Shown: in pieces, positions 22,506 through 35,900 of the stretch
Numbering within the stretch: the stretch's first letter is position 1
How the letters are laid out: the number at the start of each line of letters is the position of its first letter
NCBI GenBank assembly: GCA_039621445.1
Contig: CP154955.1
Span: 34,726,640 to 34,790,639 of the forward strand
Reading direction: 5' to 3'
Source: Euglena gracilis
Lineage: Eukaryota; Euglenida; Euglenophyceae; Euglenales
DNA: 64,000 bases
Program-made: the position numbers and the translations under genes
The notes under the pieces: model-generated
What the model saw: the letters and a program-made list of their open reading frames with translations, nothing else
The model's database searches: none
Told to the model about the DNA's origin: nothing

Positions 22506-22801
22506 AAGTTTTGGTCTTGACAAAGACCTTGACTACTGCCGGTGAACTGCCATTGTCACAATGAAGCGTTATCTTCCCGCCTTTGCATTTGATGCATTCT
22601 GGTCTTCAGCCCCCCCCCCCGATGGATTGATGCATTCTGGTCTTCAGCCCCCCCCCACATGGATGATTGAAATGATTGCTTGTTTAGTTTCTTTTGTTTG
22701 GACATATAGGCGACATATAGGTATAGGTATAGGTATAGGTCGTCCACGTATAGATACAGGTCTTTTTGCCAAACTATACCTAATGCAGCCCTGCCGGCAC
22801 C

Positions 22802-23368
22802 CGGGGGGATGCCGGTCTGTTGTGAACCTGGCGGCCCAAACGCCGGTGTAAGGGCTCAGATTTCAGCAATACTTCAAAATCTAGACTGGTTTGATTTGAC
22901 TCTTTCCAAGTCATTTGGGCATTTTTTCCCCTAAACCTGCCAAGGTCTGGTTTGTGGGTCACAGTGGGGTCACGGGGGGGGGGGGCATGGGGACTGTCCC
23001 CCAGCCTAAAATTGAGATCAGTGATCGGAAATTGGTTTTGTGGGGGTCCTTTGACCAAAGGTTGGTAACGCCAGTTATGTCATGAAGACGGCGGCTCTGA
23101 AACGCCTCTTTGACAAAGGGCTGGCGGACGCCGGTTTCGTCGTAAACCTGGCATCCTTTCCTTTTTTGATATAGTCCGATGTCAACATCAAATCAAATCA
23201 TGGCACCATAAATCTCGTCAAACAAGATAAATTGTTCGAAAAAGAAAGAAAACGTGCTCAAGAGTCTGTGGTTGTCACGACTTTTGTCTCGTTGAGATGT
23301 CGCCATTTGACATTTAACAGCATTTTCCTCCCCCCATTGTTTGTTGGTTGGTTGGGGTTGAGCTTTTT

Positions 23369-23405
<37 letters not shown>

Positions 23406-23930
23406 CTAGATTCATCGAATTCTGACGATCGCGAGTGTATCTCTGGCTGTGTCAGTCCTTCAGATGCAAACTCACCTCTTGTTCGAAAGCTCTTTTCATC
23501 AGACGACCAGCGATGACCACCAAATTCAGCCATGCCGCACAGAACTCTTGTTTCCTGTCCCAGGATATGACCAGCGGTGCTCATCAGATCTTTCCACGCC
23601 GCACGGTACTCTATTTCCAAATCTGGGCCAAATTTCACCATCCACCCCACTGGTCCCCAAATGGCAAAATTCATTGTCCTAGATGGTTGAAAGAGTCATA
23701 CCAGCACCTTAGGGCCACTTTTTGGGCACTTTTGGTGACATTTTTAGGAATGAAAACCAGATGCTGGGTTTTGGACAAAACTGGCGTTCCTAACGGTTGG
23801 TTTTAGGACAGAACCGGCGTCCGGAAAACCCGTGGGGGGGACGCTGGTTCTGTCCTGAACCCGGCGTCTCAAACGCCGGTTTAAATTTCAACTGTGATTT
23901 TTGATTGCAGTCTCAGGCTCTTGTCGTCTG
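22802..23930. other. Stretch with dispersed CGCCGG units and a T run
   Basis: Repeated words such as 'aacgccggttt' and 'aacccggcgtc' occur at 22795-22855, 23070-23150 and 23780-23885. A run of about 36 T (with one A) at 23368-23405 could be the poly(A) end of a retroposed minus-strand sequence. A SINE-like unit follows at 23495-23640. Confidence 0.5.
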
Positions 23931-24189
23931 CCCCCATATACTAGTACAATGATTCACAGCACAGCAGAAATGATGAACCGGGTGATGTATGTGAGCGCAA
24001 ACCGAGCACCCGATCACCTCACATCGGCATTGTGGGATCACCACAATGATGCCGTCAACTGTTGGCCATTGTGAACCCCCTTCCAGCCTCGTGGTGTATA
24101 TGCGCCCAAGCTGTGATGACCGGTACGGTGTATTATACCGACTCGGCCACGTCGGGATTCGCGGCGGACCTTACAATTCGTGACCTGGG

Positions 24190-24400
24190 CGTATAACGCG
24201 CCAATTGCTGGTTGACACCTACACGGCATACGTGCTTGCTCGTTCTCTTGGATTACCCGAGGAGGAGACAGGGGAAGCCCCTGTCCACACTGAACGCATG
24301 CGAATGCCTAAGAGCATTTTCGGTCACCTGAAAGCGTACCCCGACGGGAATATCCTGCTCAGGAATACGCGTCACAACACGTGTCCAAGGTTGACTGCTT
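24190..24400 (+). pseudogene. Short degenerate ORF, retroelement-like
   Basis: The frame reads LLVDTYTAYVLARSLGLPEE then IFGHLKAYPDGNILLRNTRH. The second part resembles the 'hLf.YLK.yp...l' segment after the reverse-transcriptase domain in Ty1/copia-like elements. No flanking domain supports this, so the assignment is a guess. Confidence 0.25.
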
Positions 24401-26389
24401 GATTTACTTAAAAAAGAAAGAATTTCCTGATGGATTTTCTGAAAGGGTTTGTGAATGGGGGGGGAGTACATTGTTGGACCAAAATCTTGATTTTTTGCAC
24501 GCATTGATACCCATTTTAAAGTTTTTCTCATAAATGTTGTTGGTGAAGTGGTTAAATGTAAGGCAACAGAAAATATTATTAACGTAACTCATAGGTCTTA
24601 AATTGGCACTTGGGCCGCTGGGTTAATGGCCAAGCCGGCGCCTTGGTTTTCTGCCGCCCGTTTTGTCCGCCAGAAAGGGGTCACGGACATCGGTTCTGTG
24701 ATGAAAATGTTATTAAAAGTGCAAAATTGGTTGTTGAACTCCATATTTGACTGTTTTTACCACACAGTGGAATGGAATTTGCAATTTGGAGGCCATTGGG
24801 TTGAGTGTCAAAATTTTGGTGAAAATTGGCACTGTGAGGCGTGGAAAAATGTTTTCCTATTTGCCAATGTTTTGGGGGGGGGGGCGCGTGAGCCCTTCCT
24901 TAAGGGTTCATCGTGATTTGCGTGCAACCAACCATCACCCATGTTTTTAACCCCCCATGAAAAACCTCCCTGGCCAGCCCCAGCCTTTTGGTCGAGACTC
25001 CCATTTGAGACTCCCCTGGGATTTTGGCTCCCGAGGGGGGGGGTCTCATATGGGAGGGGCATATGCCCCCACCCCAAACAAGAACGTCTCAGGGGATCAA
25101 AAAAGTGCCATTTATATGCCCATAGCGGGGGAGGTGACATTAATCTCATTTGCTTTGAAAGGATTTGAATTGGGGGTTTGGGGGGTTGGGATGGGGGGGG
25201 ACGTGTCATTCTCCGAAACAGTCCATTTTGTTTGCGCTGTGATTTGATTGCAAATGTTTCTACAAGGATGCTTTTGCAGGAATAATGCACTTTTCTATAA
25301 GAAAAGTCGGGGTTCAATCACAATTCCCAGGCGGAAAGGGGGACTCAGAAGGCGCCCCTGTTTTCGCACCGGGAATTGTGATTGAACCCGATTTCTCTCA
25401 AAACCGTTACCCAAATTCATAGGCTTCTCGACGGTAGCCCAGCGGTTCCTAATCGGGGGTGTAAAAGATGTCTGTATGCTCTAGTTTTGTTTTGCACATA
25501 TGTAGTCCATGATGCGAGCATGGCCAAATTGGCTCTTTTCTGTTGGGATTTTGATGATTGTTTTGCTCTCTGCAAAAGCCTCAACTAAGAATAATGTGGC
25601 ACGTGTTTTGGTATCAACAAGTCCGAGAGCAGTTGCCAGCAAGGCAATATTATTGAAATGGCGAGAGAACAGTCGGCCCAACACCTCTCTGCACCAAATG
25701 CAGCACAAAAAAACTCACATACAAGCCGTTCAAAATCAATGGGTGAAGACCACATGGATCCCACTTCAGGTGCACCAGCGGACATTTGTGAGTTTTTTGG
25801 CCATATTTGGCATGAGTATGGCCTTTTTTGCTCTGAAGCAAAGCATCAGTCATACTCCACAACGAATTTCAATGGCAACAACAACAGGAAATTGGAAGAG
25901 ACGATTCCAAAAGGTTTGTCCAAAGCTTATGTCGGATCCAGGCTTCTTTTTAACTCGGAGCATTGAAGTTTTTTTTTTAATGCCAAGTGCTGAAAAAATG
26001 GCCAGGAGGTGGGTGGCAGTGCCAGGAAGGTGGAGGTTTTGAGTGGATTTTATTCTGGGACTCTTCTGAAGGACATTGGTTTATAATTATGTATTTTTTG
26101 CAACCCCCCTCTTGCGTCTTCAAAAAAGCATCATTGCCTTTGCAATGAAGACAACAAGCGAGACTTTGTAACGAACGAGAGAACTCAAACAAAAAATTTT
26201 TATGTCCAATAGTTGACACCTGGATTGTTGGGAAGCCTTCTAGGGAAGTTCAGATTCTTGGTGGACATCCTCCAGGGGAAAGGGGAATTTTATCAATTTG
26301 CTCAAACGTTTTGAGGGTTGGGAGTGAATTTTCAATGTGCACAGTTGCTGACACTGATGGTGCTGGGACTTTTCTTTTCTTATTTTTAC
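24401..26389. other. Intergenic stretch, no gene recognised
   Basis: Open frames at 25509-26042 show no domain. A lone 'ccaggcttctttttaa' at 25939-25954 is a solitary end of the CAG...CTG family without a visible partner. Confidence 0.4.
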
Positions 26390-26812
26390 AACATAAACCC
26401 CCCCCCCAAATATAAACCCCCCTGGTTTTTTATTTGGGCGGAAATTTCAAGACCCCGAGGGGGGGTTTTATATTTGGGGGGGGGGGTTATATTCGGTCGG
26501 AAAAATCAACTTCCCGGCGGGCTCCGGTAGTCACTTTTTTGGTCCAAAATCACAAATACGCCCTCCCTTGGGGGTCCAAAAACTTCATTTTTCGGGCGAA
26601 GGAGCAATTTTGACATTTTTTGGTCAAAATTGTTCCCAAATCTGCCAAAAAATCACAATTTCGGGAGAGAATTGTCGAAAATTTTTCCTTCCGGCGCTTC
26701 GCGCCGGAGGGGGGTTATATTTGGGCGGGATTTCAAGGTCCTCAGGGGGGGTTTTATATTTGGGGGGGGTTTTGTATTTGGGGGGGTTTTATATTTGGGG
26801 GGGGGTTAGCAT
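26390..26812. mobile_element. TTAA-type short element, copy 2
   Basis: This copy is almost identical to 22027-22441 along its length ('ttatttgggcggaaatttc', 'cttccggcgcttcgcgccgg'). It starts within 'cataaacccccc' and ends 'tttatatttggggggggg/ttag'. Confidence 0.8.
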
Positions 26813-28636
26813 TTTCTCACCAATTTTGCAAGCCAGACCCAACCCCCCCCCCCCCGGGAGGTCTAACCAGTCAGCCAGCACCTTTTTTTTTCCAGCCAGC
26901 ACCACCGAACTGGGCCGCGGACCGGTTCGGTGGAGGGGTCGGTCGAGCGGTACCCTCACCCCCCCCTCTAAGTGGCCACCCTCCAGGCCGCGTGGGACCC
27001 CAAAATGGCCACTCTGGGAGGGGGGACACTTTGGGGGGGGGGTGAGGGTAATGAAGTTGTCACACTCTGGCAAATCCGGGCTGAACCGAAAAATTTCGTT
27101 GCAAAATGCCGAAATTTTTGGAAAAGGGGGTCAAAAATGGTCAAAATGGCCTTTTTGGGGTTTTGTGGAGGGGTTCACCTCAAGTTTCTGGCTGAAAAGA
27201 AATACAACCCAGCTGATATTGGCTTTTTTGCCTGTTTTCGGGTGCCAACGGGGTCCAACCCAGCAGCCGGGAATGACCCACGCCCCCTAGCCTCCCACCC
27301 CCTTTTTTCCAGCCAGCACCTTTTTCCAGCTGGCTGGCTGGACCTCTCTCCAAACCCCAAAGGGTCCTTAACAAGTTTCCTGTTTGCATAATTTTTAGGC
27401 AGAAAATCCTCTGTGGAGAAGCTCTTGGGGTTTAGGGCCCCCTGTGAACTTCCAAACAGTGAACCCAGAGTGATGATGTTGGGACAAAATGAGCGAGCAG
27501 ATAAATTGCAATCATTTTGTGAATTTTTTTTTATCGGCTTTCAAAAAAAAGGTGAGGTGCATGTTGAATCCAACAGCCCACAAGGTGCCCAAATAAATGC
27601 AGAAGAGATTGGGCTCTTTGTCCATTTTTTCCACCCGCAGCATTTGTTTTCTTGGGACAGGGTTTCCAAAAAGCTGATGTATTTTGCATGTTTTGGTATC
27701 AGGGACAGGAATTTGGGTATTTGTGACCAGACTACAGCTAATCGATGGCAATTTTGGCCCAGGGACCAAAGTTTTTGGCCCTCAGCCCCTATATTTTGCC
27801 CTCCGATCGAATTATGGTCCTCATTCTCGAGTTCATTGTTTCCGTGATTTGCCTTCCTTGCATACGCTGACCTTTAGGGGAATTGTCACCTTCACTCCAG
27901 GAAAAAATTGCTCCGACACCTGTTGGGAAGGTTAGGTCTGGGTTCTCAAAATGCACCTTCCGAGGAAACTCCTCCAGTGAATGTTCATTGGTGAACCTCC
28001 TGGGGGGGTCAAGGTCAAGGTGCATGATCTTCAAAAGGCCAAGGTGCATGATCTTCATCATTTGAGGGTTGGCGATGAATTATATTGTTTTTTTTTCTTT
28101 CTTCTAACCAGAGGCACCAGGACATTTCAAAATTCTTAAAAAATTTAAAACATATAATAAAATGACATCTTCAGTCATTTTGCGTCATTTTCGGAAAAAG
28201 GTGCTCATGCGGTGAACTTTGTCGGTGAAGTTCACCATTGTGTCTTTGTCTGAACTTCATTTGACAATCAAAGTTGCGGTGGGGAGGGGAGGGAGTTCTG
28301 GCGATGAAGGAAGTGGCATTTTTTTTGTAAAATGCCGCTTTTTGCAAAAAAAAAACCTCAACCTTTAGTGGTTAAGTTGAGGTACAATTTGTATGTAACT
28401 TGCATGTCAGGTACAATGTCGGGGGGGGGGTCTGCTGGACCCCATCAACCCAAGGAATTATTCCTCTTCTACGACTGGTAACGTCTGTCCTCCGTCTCAA
28501 GGGGGGTCTTTGGAAATGGAATTCTGACCAAAGAGGCGTCTTTCGACTGGGGGGGGGGGTCGGCCGTTAAACAAAGGCGTGGACTGGGGAGTCCTTGGGA
28601 AGGCCCCCCAAAAGGTATAAATTTTCCTTCCCGATA
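26813..28636. other. Intergenic stretch, repeats
   Basis: It contains partial 'agccagcacc' element sequence (26830-27370) and a direct repeat of 'caaggtgcatgatcttca' at 28014-28056. The open frame at 27413-27847 shows no domain. Confidence 0.4.
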
Positions 28637-28940
28637 ATTAACCCCCCAAATATAAAGCCCCCCCCTGGCTTTTTATTTGGACGGGATTTCAAGACCCTCA
28701 GGGGGGCCCCACATTGGGTGGGACTTTATATTTGGGGGGAAAATCAAACCTTTTCGGGTGGCCCTATTACCTTTGGTGGCCTTCAATTGGGGCCAAATAC
28801 CAATTTTATGCCAAGTTTTCGCTGCGTACCTCCTATTTTTTTGCAGAAATTCTTTTTCCTCACTGAAACCTGCGTCTGGCTCCACGTCTAAGGGGGGACA
28901 GGACATTTGGGCGGCAAAACCCAACCCCCGGGTGTCGACT
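28637..28940. mobile_element. TTAA-type short element, copy 3 (diverged)
   Basis: It begins TTAACCCCCCAAATATAAAG and contains the family's 'gggatttcaagaccctcagg' segment. The right end is not clear. Related end fragments ('taacccccccaaatataaa') recur at 29146-29200. Confidence 0.55.
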
Positions 28941-29977
28941 TTTGAATTTTTGGTGAAAATCAGCTGGTTGCCTTCGCAAAGGTCCGGAAATAATCATCAA
29001 TTATAGCTTAACCCCTTACAGTTGACGACCCGAGAGCTGTCCCCCACCCAAAAGATATTTGGCCTTGCCCTGCCCCGAACAATTTATTTGGTCCTCAGCC
29101 CAAAAAAATTTGGCCCCTGGCCTCAAAAAACTCCCCTCCAGACCTAACCCCCCCCAAATATAAACCCCCCCAAACATAACCCCCCCAAAATATAAAGCCC
29201 CTCCCCCAAGGATTTCTGCAAATGCATCACCCGCCATCATGACAGTTCACTGGGGTCTTATGAAAACAATGTGGTGTGGGAGTTTGGTTGTTGAGTTCGC
29301 CGCGTGCTTTATCATAACTTGCCCCCCAAGAGGTAGGGCAGGTGCCCTTGACACACACCAGTCGGATTTACCCCCTTGGAGGTCATACTTTTTCCGGATT
29401 CTATTTTTTTTAAACTCTTACACACCGTCAGTTTTTTCTGCTGTTCTGAAAAACCCTGGCACTTTTATGAGATAGCTCTTTTCTGGACATTTTGGTGTTT
29501 TAATTTTGAAGTTTAACAAAAAGGCCAACTGGAGGGAGTGGACTTTTTTTCAATGAAATACAAATGATGGATGAGGGTTGTTAGCACAATTTTGGCCCAT
29601 CCTGCAATGAAAAGTGTTCTCATTCCACACCACACCACGCCTTGATCCCCAAAGAATATCGCCAAGTCTATATACATGCCTCCCCGAGGGAGTGGTATTT
29701 CATCTTAACAATGTGACAGCACATTCCCCGCAACCCTGCGGCTTTTCTATGTGTTTGGTATGTGTGGTGCAGGTCGCACGAATGGCCACCGATTCTTGTT
29801 CATGTGAAGAGCGGAAGCGGAGACTACAAGGAACACGGGAGAATGGTGATGAATGGAAGCCAAAGGAAAGGTTTGCTCTGATAGCTCCTGACACCTGTCC
29901 CCTAAATTAGCAGCGCTGTTATAGGGGACAATGCGCAATTGCCTCAGTTTGCATTTGCTTTCTCTTGTCTTCCGCAG

Positions 29978-32900
29978 ACGTGCTGTCTCAGCACAAGAAG
30001 AGGCCGCAGTGGCGATGTTTCAAGAGCTGCTTCGCATCCGCACTGTGTCATTCGAGGGGCCGAACGGGGCCTACCGTGAGGCGGTGGATTGGCTGACATC
30101 CCGCTGTAAGGCTTTGGGGTTGGAGACCCTGCTTCTTTTCGCGTTTCCCCCCCCCCATGTTCAACCCCGATGTTTTTGGCGTAGGGGGAGTTGTGGGGTA
30201 TGTGAAGTGACCCCCAAATAAACCGCAATGAGTATAATAACAAGCAGCAACAAGGAGCATTTGGCTGTGCTTTATGCCAGTGACTTTTTGGGCTTGCGGT
30301 GGTGAATCCAATGCGGAATCCACTATTGCAGTTTGCAAAACAAAGAAACAACTCCCAATCCCTTGTGTGCCACTTTGTTGTGCTGCAACACTGGAGAAAA
30401 GAAGTTTGATTTTGACACGTGAAGTGGAACCAGCGCCAGGGAAGCCAACATTGCTTGCTACTTGGCACGGCGAGGTCTCAGAGGCGGTGTGGTGCTGTCA
30501 TCTAAACCCTGTGCTATCAGCTCTTGCCAATCATCTGTTTTCTCTTCCAAGAACTTTTGCTTTTTTGACAGGGTTCTGAGTGGGGGGGAGTCCATCACCT
30601 CCAGGGAGTCCAAGCCCCTCTTCCACTTTCAGGCCAGGAGTCGAGGACCCACAGGAACCAAAGAAAAGTCACTAAAAAACCAAAACACCTTTCCCACTGA
30701 TTTTCCCAAAAAAGCACAATTTCTGGGCAATGATAGTCATTTATCATTTGCCCAACGTCCAAATTCTTTTCCAGTGTTTGGCGCCAAATTTTCCTTTGTT
30801 GCCCTACCCTCTGGGGGAGGGTGGTATTGACCCGACCTCCCCGCCTCTCCCCGCATTTTCATGCAACCTTTTTCTGCATATTTTTCTCAGGAAACTCAAT
30901 AACCTGTCCTCATCTCACCAAAATAAGATATGGTTGGACTGAGCACCGAAATTTCATAGCACGGCTAATTGGAATTTCTATGTGAAAATTGCAGGCGAGC
31001 CTGAGTTCCAGCCTTCCACCCAACCACAGTTTTTGAATGCCCCTCCCCCAGGCAATCGTCATCCCTCCCTGTACATCCATTTTCCATCCAAGGTTGTCGT
31101 TCTCCCCATTTCCTGCCTGATCTGTCCCAGGACAATTGTCTAAAGTGCTGTTTTCAATCGTTTTTTACCCCAGATGTTTGCAAAAACCCAAATTGAAGAA
31201 TTTCCACACAGCTTCTTTAAATTTGCAAATCATCAGGGGGTTAATGGGGGGAGGTCTGCCCCCCCCCTCGAGGGTCCCACACCAGGGGGTCTGGGTTACG
31301 TAATTATTGGCTCAAAGCATTGGATTTTTTAAAGTCGCCGAAAATGCTGGAGAAATGGGTTTCTCTTTGGGCATATGAGGTCCAAACCTGGGCTTTTTCA
31401 GAGTAAATCAGAAAATGACAAAAATGTGTTTTTTCCACATGGCTTTGTTTGCAATTTGCAAACATCGGAAGCTGTTACATACACAGGCATTGTTTTGGAC
31501 TTGGGCTTTACACTTGGCACAGCATCCACTTGTTGCAGGAAGAACCGGCAGTGCTGCTCAATTCTCACTATGACGTTGTCCCTGCCCTCCCGGAGCATTG
31601 GCACTGCGACCCTTTCGCAGCGGTGAGGGATCCAGAGACGGGGCGCATCTATGGGCGAGGCACACAGGACATGAAGTGCGTTTGCGTTCAGTATTTATTG
31701 GCGATTGAGCGGCTGCAGCAGAAGGTGCGTGCCAATCAGTGCACAGCCAAAGTGATGGATTTTTGGCCTGACCCAAAGCGGCTGGCTGGAAAATTCTCCC
31801 CCAAATTCGACCCAAAATGCGATTTGGGTGGGGAAAAATTGTCAAGACTGCCAAATTTTATCAAAGCCACTTGTTTCCTTGGGTAGTAACCAGGCCTTTG
31901 CTTGAGGATTTGCAGCACCCCCGGGGGCTGGACTGCAGCTAGTCCAAATTTGGCCAGTGGGAATCCAAGTGGACCCCCCTAGGGGGGTACAGTAGCTGGG
32001 CTAGCTCGTGGAATTTTTTTTTCCAGTGACCGGCATGAAGCGTTGAAAAATTTTTGGACCCCCAAAACTGACCTAAAATGCCATTTTTGGCCATTTTGGG
32101 GAGTTTTTGGAACAAAATCTGCCAAAACCCTCATTTAAAAGCCTCATTTCCACCTCGGTGCACAGCGCCGGAGGAATTTTTTTTCCAGTCAGGGGACCCC
32201 CGTCAGTCGGGGACCGCGGACATCCCTCATCCGGGGGGGGTGTCCAGCTTAGCCTTTTCACAGTGTGTAGCAAAATGTAGCCAGTGGACCCCTCCCCGAG
32301 ATCCTTAAGCAACAGCCTGTTTGCAACCAACACATATCTTTCCAAAAGTGAATGGCACTGTCTCCTTCGGCAACCCCTTCCAGTGAGGCTAGGGGTTCAT
32401 CCTCCCCACATATAAAGCCCCCCCGGCTTTATATTTGTACAGGATTTCAAGACCCTCAGGGGAGGCTTTATATTTGGGGGGGAAATCAAACTTTTTTGGG
32501 TGGCCTCTATCACCTTCGGCGGCCTTCAGTTGTGGCTAAATACCAAGTTTTATGGCAAATTTCTGTTGTGTGCAACCTATTTTTCCCAAAAATGTGCAAT
32601 TATTATTCAAAATAGAGCATTTCTGGTGAAAAAAGTCGTATCCACCAAATTCTACTTTTCCCTGAATGGCACCATCGTCCGGCTCCACGTTGGGGGGGGG
32701 CTTTATATTTGGGGGGGGGCTTTATATTTGGGGGGGTTAATTTTTAGAAGGAAAGTGACTTGCTTTTTGCCAAAGCTGACCTTTATCAAACCGTATGTTC
32801 CATACTGTTCAGGTGGGGTGGGTGCCCTTGACTGGGGTCCCCTCACCTGCTCTTACACAAAGAAACACGGGGAGATATGATTGCTGCCGCCTGGGAGTTC

Positions 32901-35900
32901 TTGCGGCGCAAAAATTGCCCAACTTCAGGAGTGCTGTCTTTCAAACGGCGAGGCCACGCCTTCCGTTGGCGCCTCTGCCGATGTGCCAGCCGAGCTGCAG
33001 CCCCAACCCCCAACCCCCCCAAGTCCCGCATACCTCAGTTCCCCGCCACAAGTTCCTCAACCTCCACTGTTGGAGGTTCCCTACTTCATTGTGGGATGCT
33101 GTGTGGCCGTCGACCGCCGGCCCACCCGCTGGGCTCTACGGGAATCCCCGCAACCCTGTGGGCGGTTGGGGTCGACCCCCCCCCCAATCAAGCCTTCTGG
33201 TACAGCCTGGCCCCCCCTGCAGGGCTGGCGGCCGCGGCGGACGGTCCACCTCTCGTTCGTCCCGGACGAGGAGATTGGCGGCGCCGCCGGGATGGGCCTC
33301 TTCCTGCAGACGGACCTGTTCCGCAGCCTGCGCGTCGGGGTGGGGCTGGACGAGGGGCTGGCCAACCCGAGCAACGCGTTCACCGTGTTCTACGGCGAGC
33401 GGAACCCCTGGTGGGTGATGGTGACTGCCAAGGGTCCCACTGGTGTGTGTGTGTGTGTGTGTACATGTCCAGTGCATGTCTACCTTCACATGGGTTGCAC
33501 AGGGGTATGCAAGGGGGGGAATGCAGTTCCGCTGGTGATTTTTTTTGTTTTTTGAAAATTTCAATTTTTGGACTTCGTTTTCCACCAAGACCAATTTTTT
33601 GTTTATTTTTTCCCTCTAAGTCCTCTACAGCAGATAGTGCACAGCCGGGGAAGCTCTTGAAGAAATTTATCTGCAGCTTGCATTTTATTTTTTGTGTTTT
33701 TTTTGGCTTTGTTTTTTTTCATCGCGTTTTTCGAGGATCCATGTTGCCTCCCCCCCCTTTAGGTAATTATACAGCAGAATCGTTCTTCCACTAGAATCCC
33801 CAGACAGAAAGCCACCTGCATTGCAAGTGGTTGAATGATGAAGCATAAGTGCATGCATCTGGGCAAATCAGCCCACAACAAAACAAGTTTGGACCGTGCT
33901 TTCGTTTGGTGTGTCGTTTTTTTCATTGGATTTGTTCACTCCTATGCCTTCCAGAAAAACATGCAAACAATTAATTGTTTATTGTCTGACAAATAATGCC
34001 TATTTATTCCATATCGGAAAGAAACTTCCCTGGGGGAGGAAAAGGTGAAAGAAGATTTTCTTTTCAGCAGAAATGTGCACACTCTGGAGAGGTCCTCCAG
34101 GAATTGATATGCAGCATCTTTTTGCATTGCGAATGCTGAGGTACCTGGTTGCATCCCCCCGGCCAGGTGATTTCCATGTGGGGTTTCCCCAAGCATGTAC
34201 TGTATAGAGGCACCCGTTGGGGGGTGAGGGCATTCTTGATGGCGATCAGGCCTTTGCTTAAGGATTTGCAGCACCCCCCCCGGGGGGGAGGGCTGGACTG
34301 CAACCAGTCCAAATTTTGTCTAGTGGGAATTCTAGTGGACCCCCGGGGGGTCCCCTGCCAGGGCCAGGCAGTGGAAAAATTTTTCCAGTGACCAGCGTGA
34401 TGCGCCAAAATCTTTTTGGACCCCAAAACTGGCCCAAATGCCCATCTTTGACCATTTTTTGGTATTTTTTTGGAACAAAATCAGCCAAAAACCATTGAAA
34501 CCTCATTTCCACCTCCAGGCAGCACGGGAGGAAATTTCTTGTTTTCCAATGGGGAGAGAGGGGGGGACCCGTGGCGGGAGGGGGTCTAGCTAGTCCATTC
34601 TTTCCAGTGTCTAGCAAAATGGCTGGCCAGTGGACACCCCTGGGTCGTTAAGCAAAAAATGGCGATCCCTGTGGCAGGCCACGGCAGCCGCTTCATCCCG
34701 AACACGGCGACCATGAAGCTGGTGGACGTCGCCAACCGTGCGCTGCAGTTCCGCCAGGAACAGGAGGCCAAGTTGGGCTACTCTGGCGCGCAACCCCCTG
34801 TCACCTCGCAGAAGTCCCCATCCAGTGTCTGAAAACATGTAGTTGGCCACTTCCCAGCTTCCTCCTGCCCTTGCTGGCATCGTCACAGCACAGTCTTTGC
34901 TGTCGACTGTCAAATGGAGCCCCCCTTTTTTTCAAATGATTAATGATCCCCTCTGGCAACGGATGACGAACCCCCGTTTATTGCAACTCACACCAGAGAT
35001 TCAGGGTGGGAAACGTCAACACAAGCAACGGCGTCTGACGTGGGATCATTCGGGCTCAGAAAATTGCAAGCAGATGCAGGACCAATTTTCCGGACAAGTC
35101 AGCCAGCATCTTTTTTTCGAGCCAGTGGCTCCTAGTCGGGCTGACTGGGAGGAGGAGCTGGGGGAGGGGGATTGCTGGACCCCCCTTGGGGACCCTCAGG
35201 GGGGGTCCAGCCAGCACCTTTTTTCCAGCTGGCTCGCAGGATTCCCCCTGGGTCCTTAACCACATTGACATGCAGCGAAGGAGGATTTTCTTTTGGTTGG
35301 GGACCCCCGAGTCCCCGTCCCCCCATGCTTGTTCAGGGGGGGGGGTGTTTGCAGCTGGTCTCTTTTTGAGCAAGTTTCAGTTTCCAGCCAATGGACCCCC
35401 AGGGTGTTTAAACAAAAGCTTACTCCTGACAGGGGGCTGGCAGAGAAGGTTGTGCTCATGCCCAGGCCAAGAAGTTGGGCGATGTGACCACGCTGAACCT
35501 GACAGTGCTGGAGGTGTGGCCCAGTGCAACGTTTGGCAATCGAAATTTCTGGCATCCGTCAGCAAGTGGCAGCAGACCAAATTTGTTCGTTTTTGTTGTC
35601 CAGCGGTGATTGCCTGAAATGGTGGCAGCCCTTTCCCTGGGCAGGTGCAGTAAGTGTTAACTTGTGGAGGGGTGTGGGTTGCACGAAGCACGAGTCCTCT
35701 GAGCTGCGAGAATTGGGAGATCTACATTGGGAAACAGCTGGAGTTCTGCTTCAAGTCACGGTTTTAGTCAGTTTTCTTTGATCTGTTGATGATTTTCGGC
35801 CTTTGTTTCAGCACATTTTTCATGCTGAAAGCTTCAAGTGTAACTGAAGGGGAATGCTATTTATGGATATTTTGATGTATTTTTCTGACGTTTTTGGTAG

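Larger units (their letters stand above)
20361..22793. mobile_element. Degenerate hAT-family transposon with TSD CCGGCACC
   Basis: Imperfect inverted ends (AAGGCTGCATATAGG and CCTAATGCAGCCCTG) enclose a broken transposase. CCGGCACC is present at 20353-20360 and 22794-22801. Subterminal 'ggtatagg' repeats lie at both ends (20400-20430 and 22708-22740). The eight-base duplication fits the hAT superfamily and agrees with the coding content. Confidence 0.8.

Noticed and set aside
23368-23405. Spliced-leader-like T run
   Set aside because: The run is far too long and lacks the rest of a leader; a poly(A) end or simple slippage is more likely.
24190-24400. Firm call of a Ty1/copia element
   Set aside because: Only about 20 residues resemble that region and no protease, integrase or reverse-transcriptase core was seen nearby.
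31893-32320. A target-site duplication for the element in ACY1-like intron 3
   Set aside because: The flanks (GTAGTAAC and TTTGCAAC) share only AAC; the ends are recognised but no duplication is claimed.
32877-33222. Extension of ACY1-like exon 4 upstream
   Set aside because: The frame stays open for over 300 bases but the sequence has no family counterpart, while a good CTGCAG acceptor and phase-0 join to exon 3 exist at 33222.
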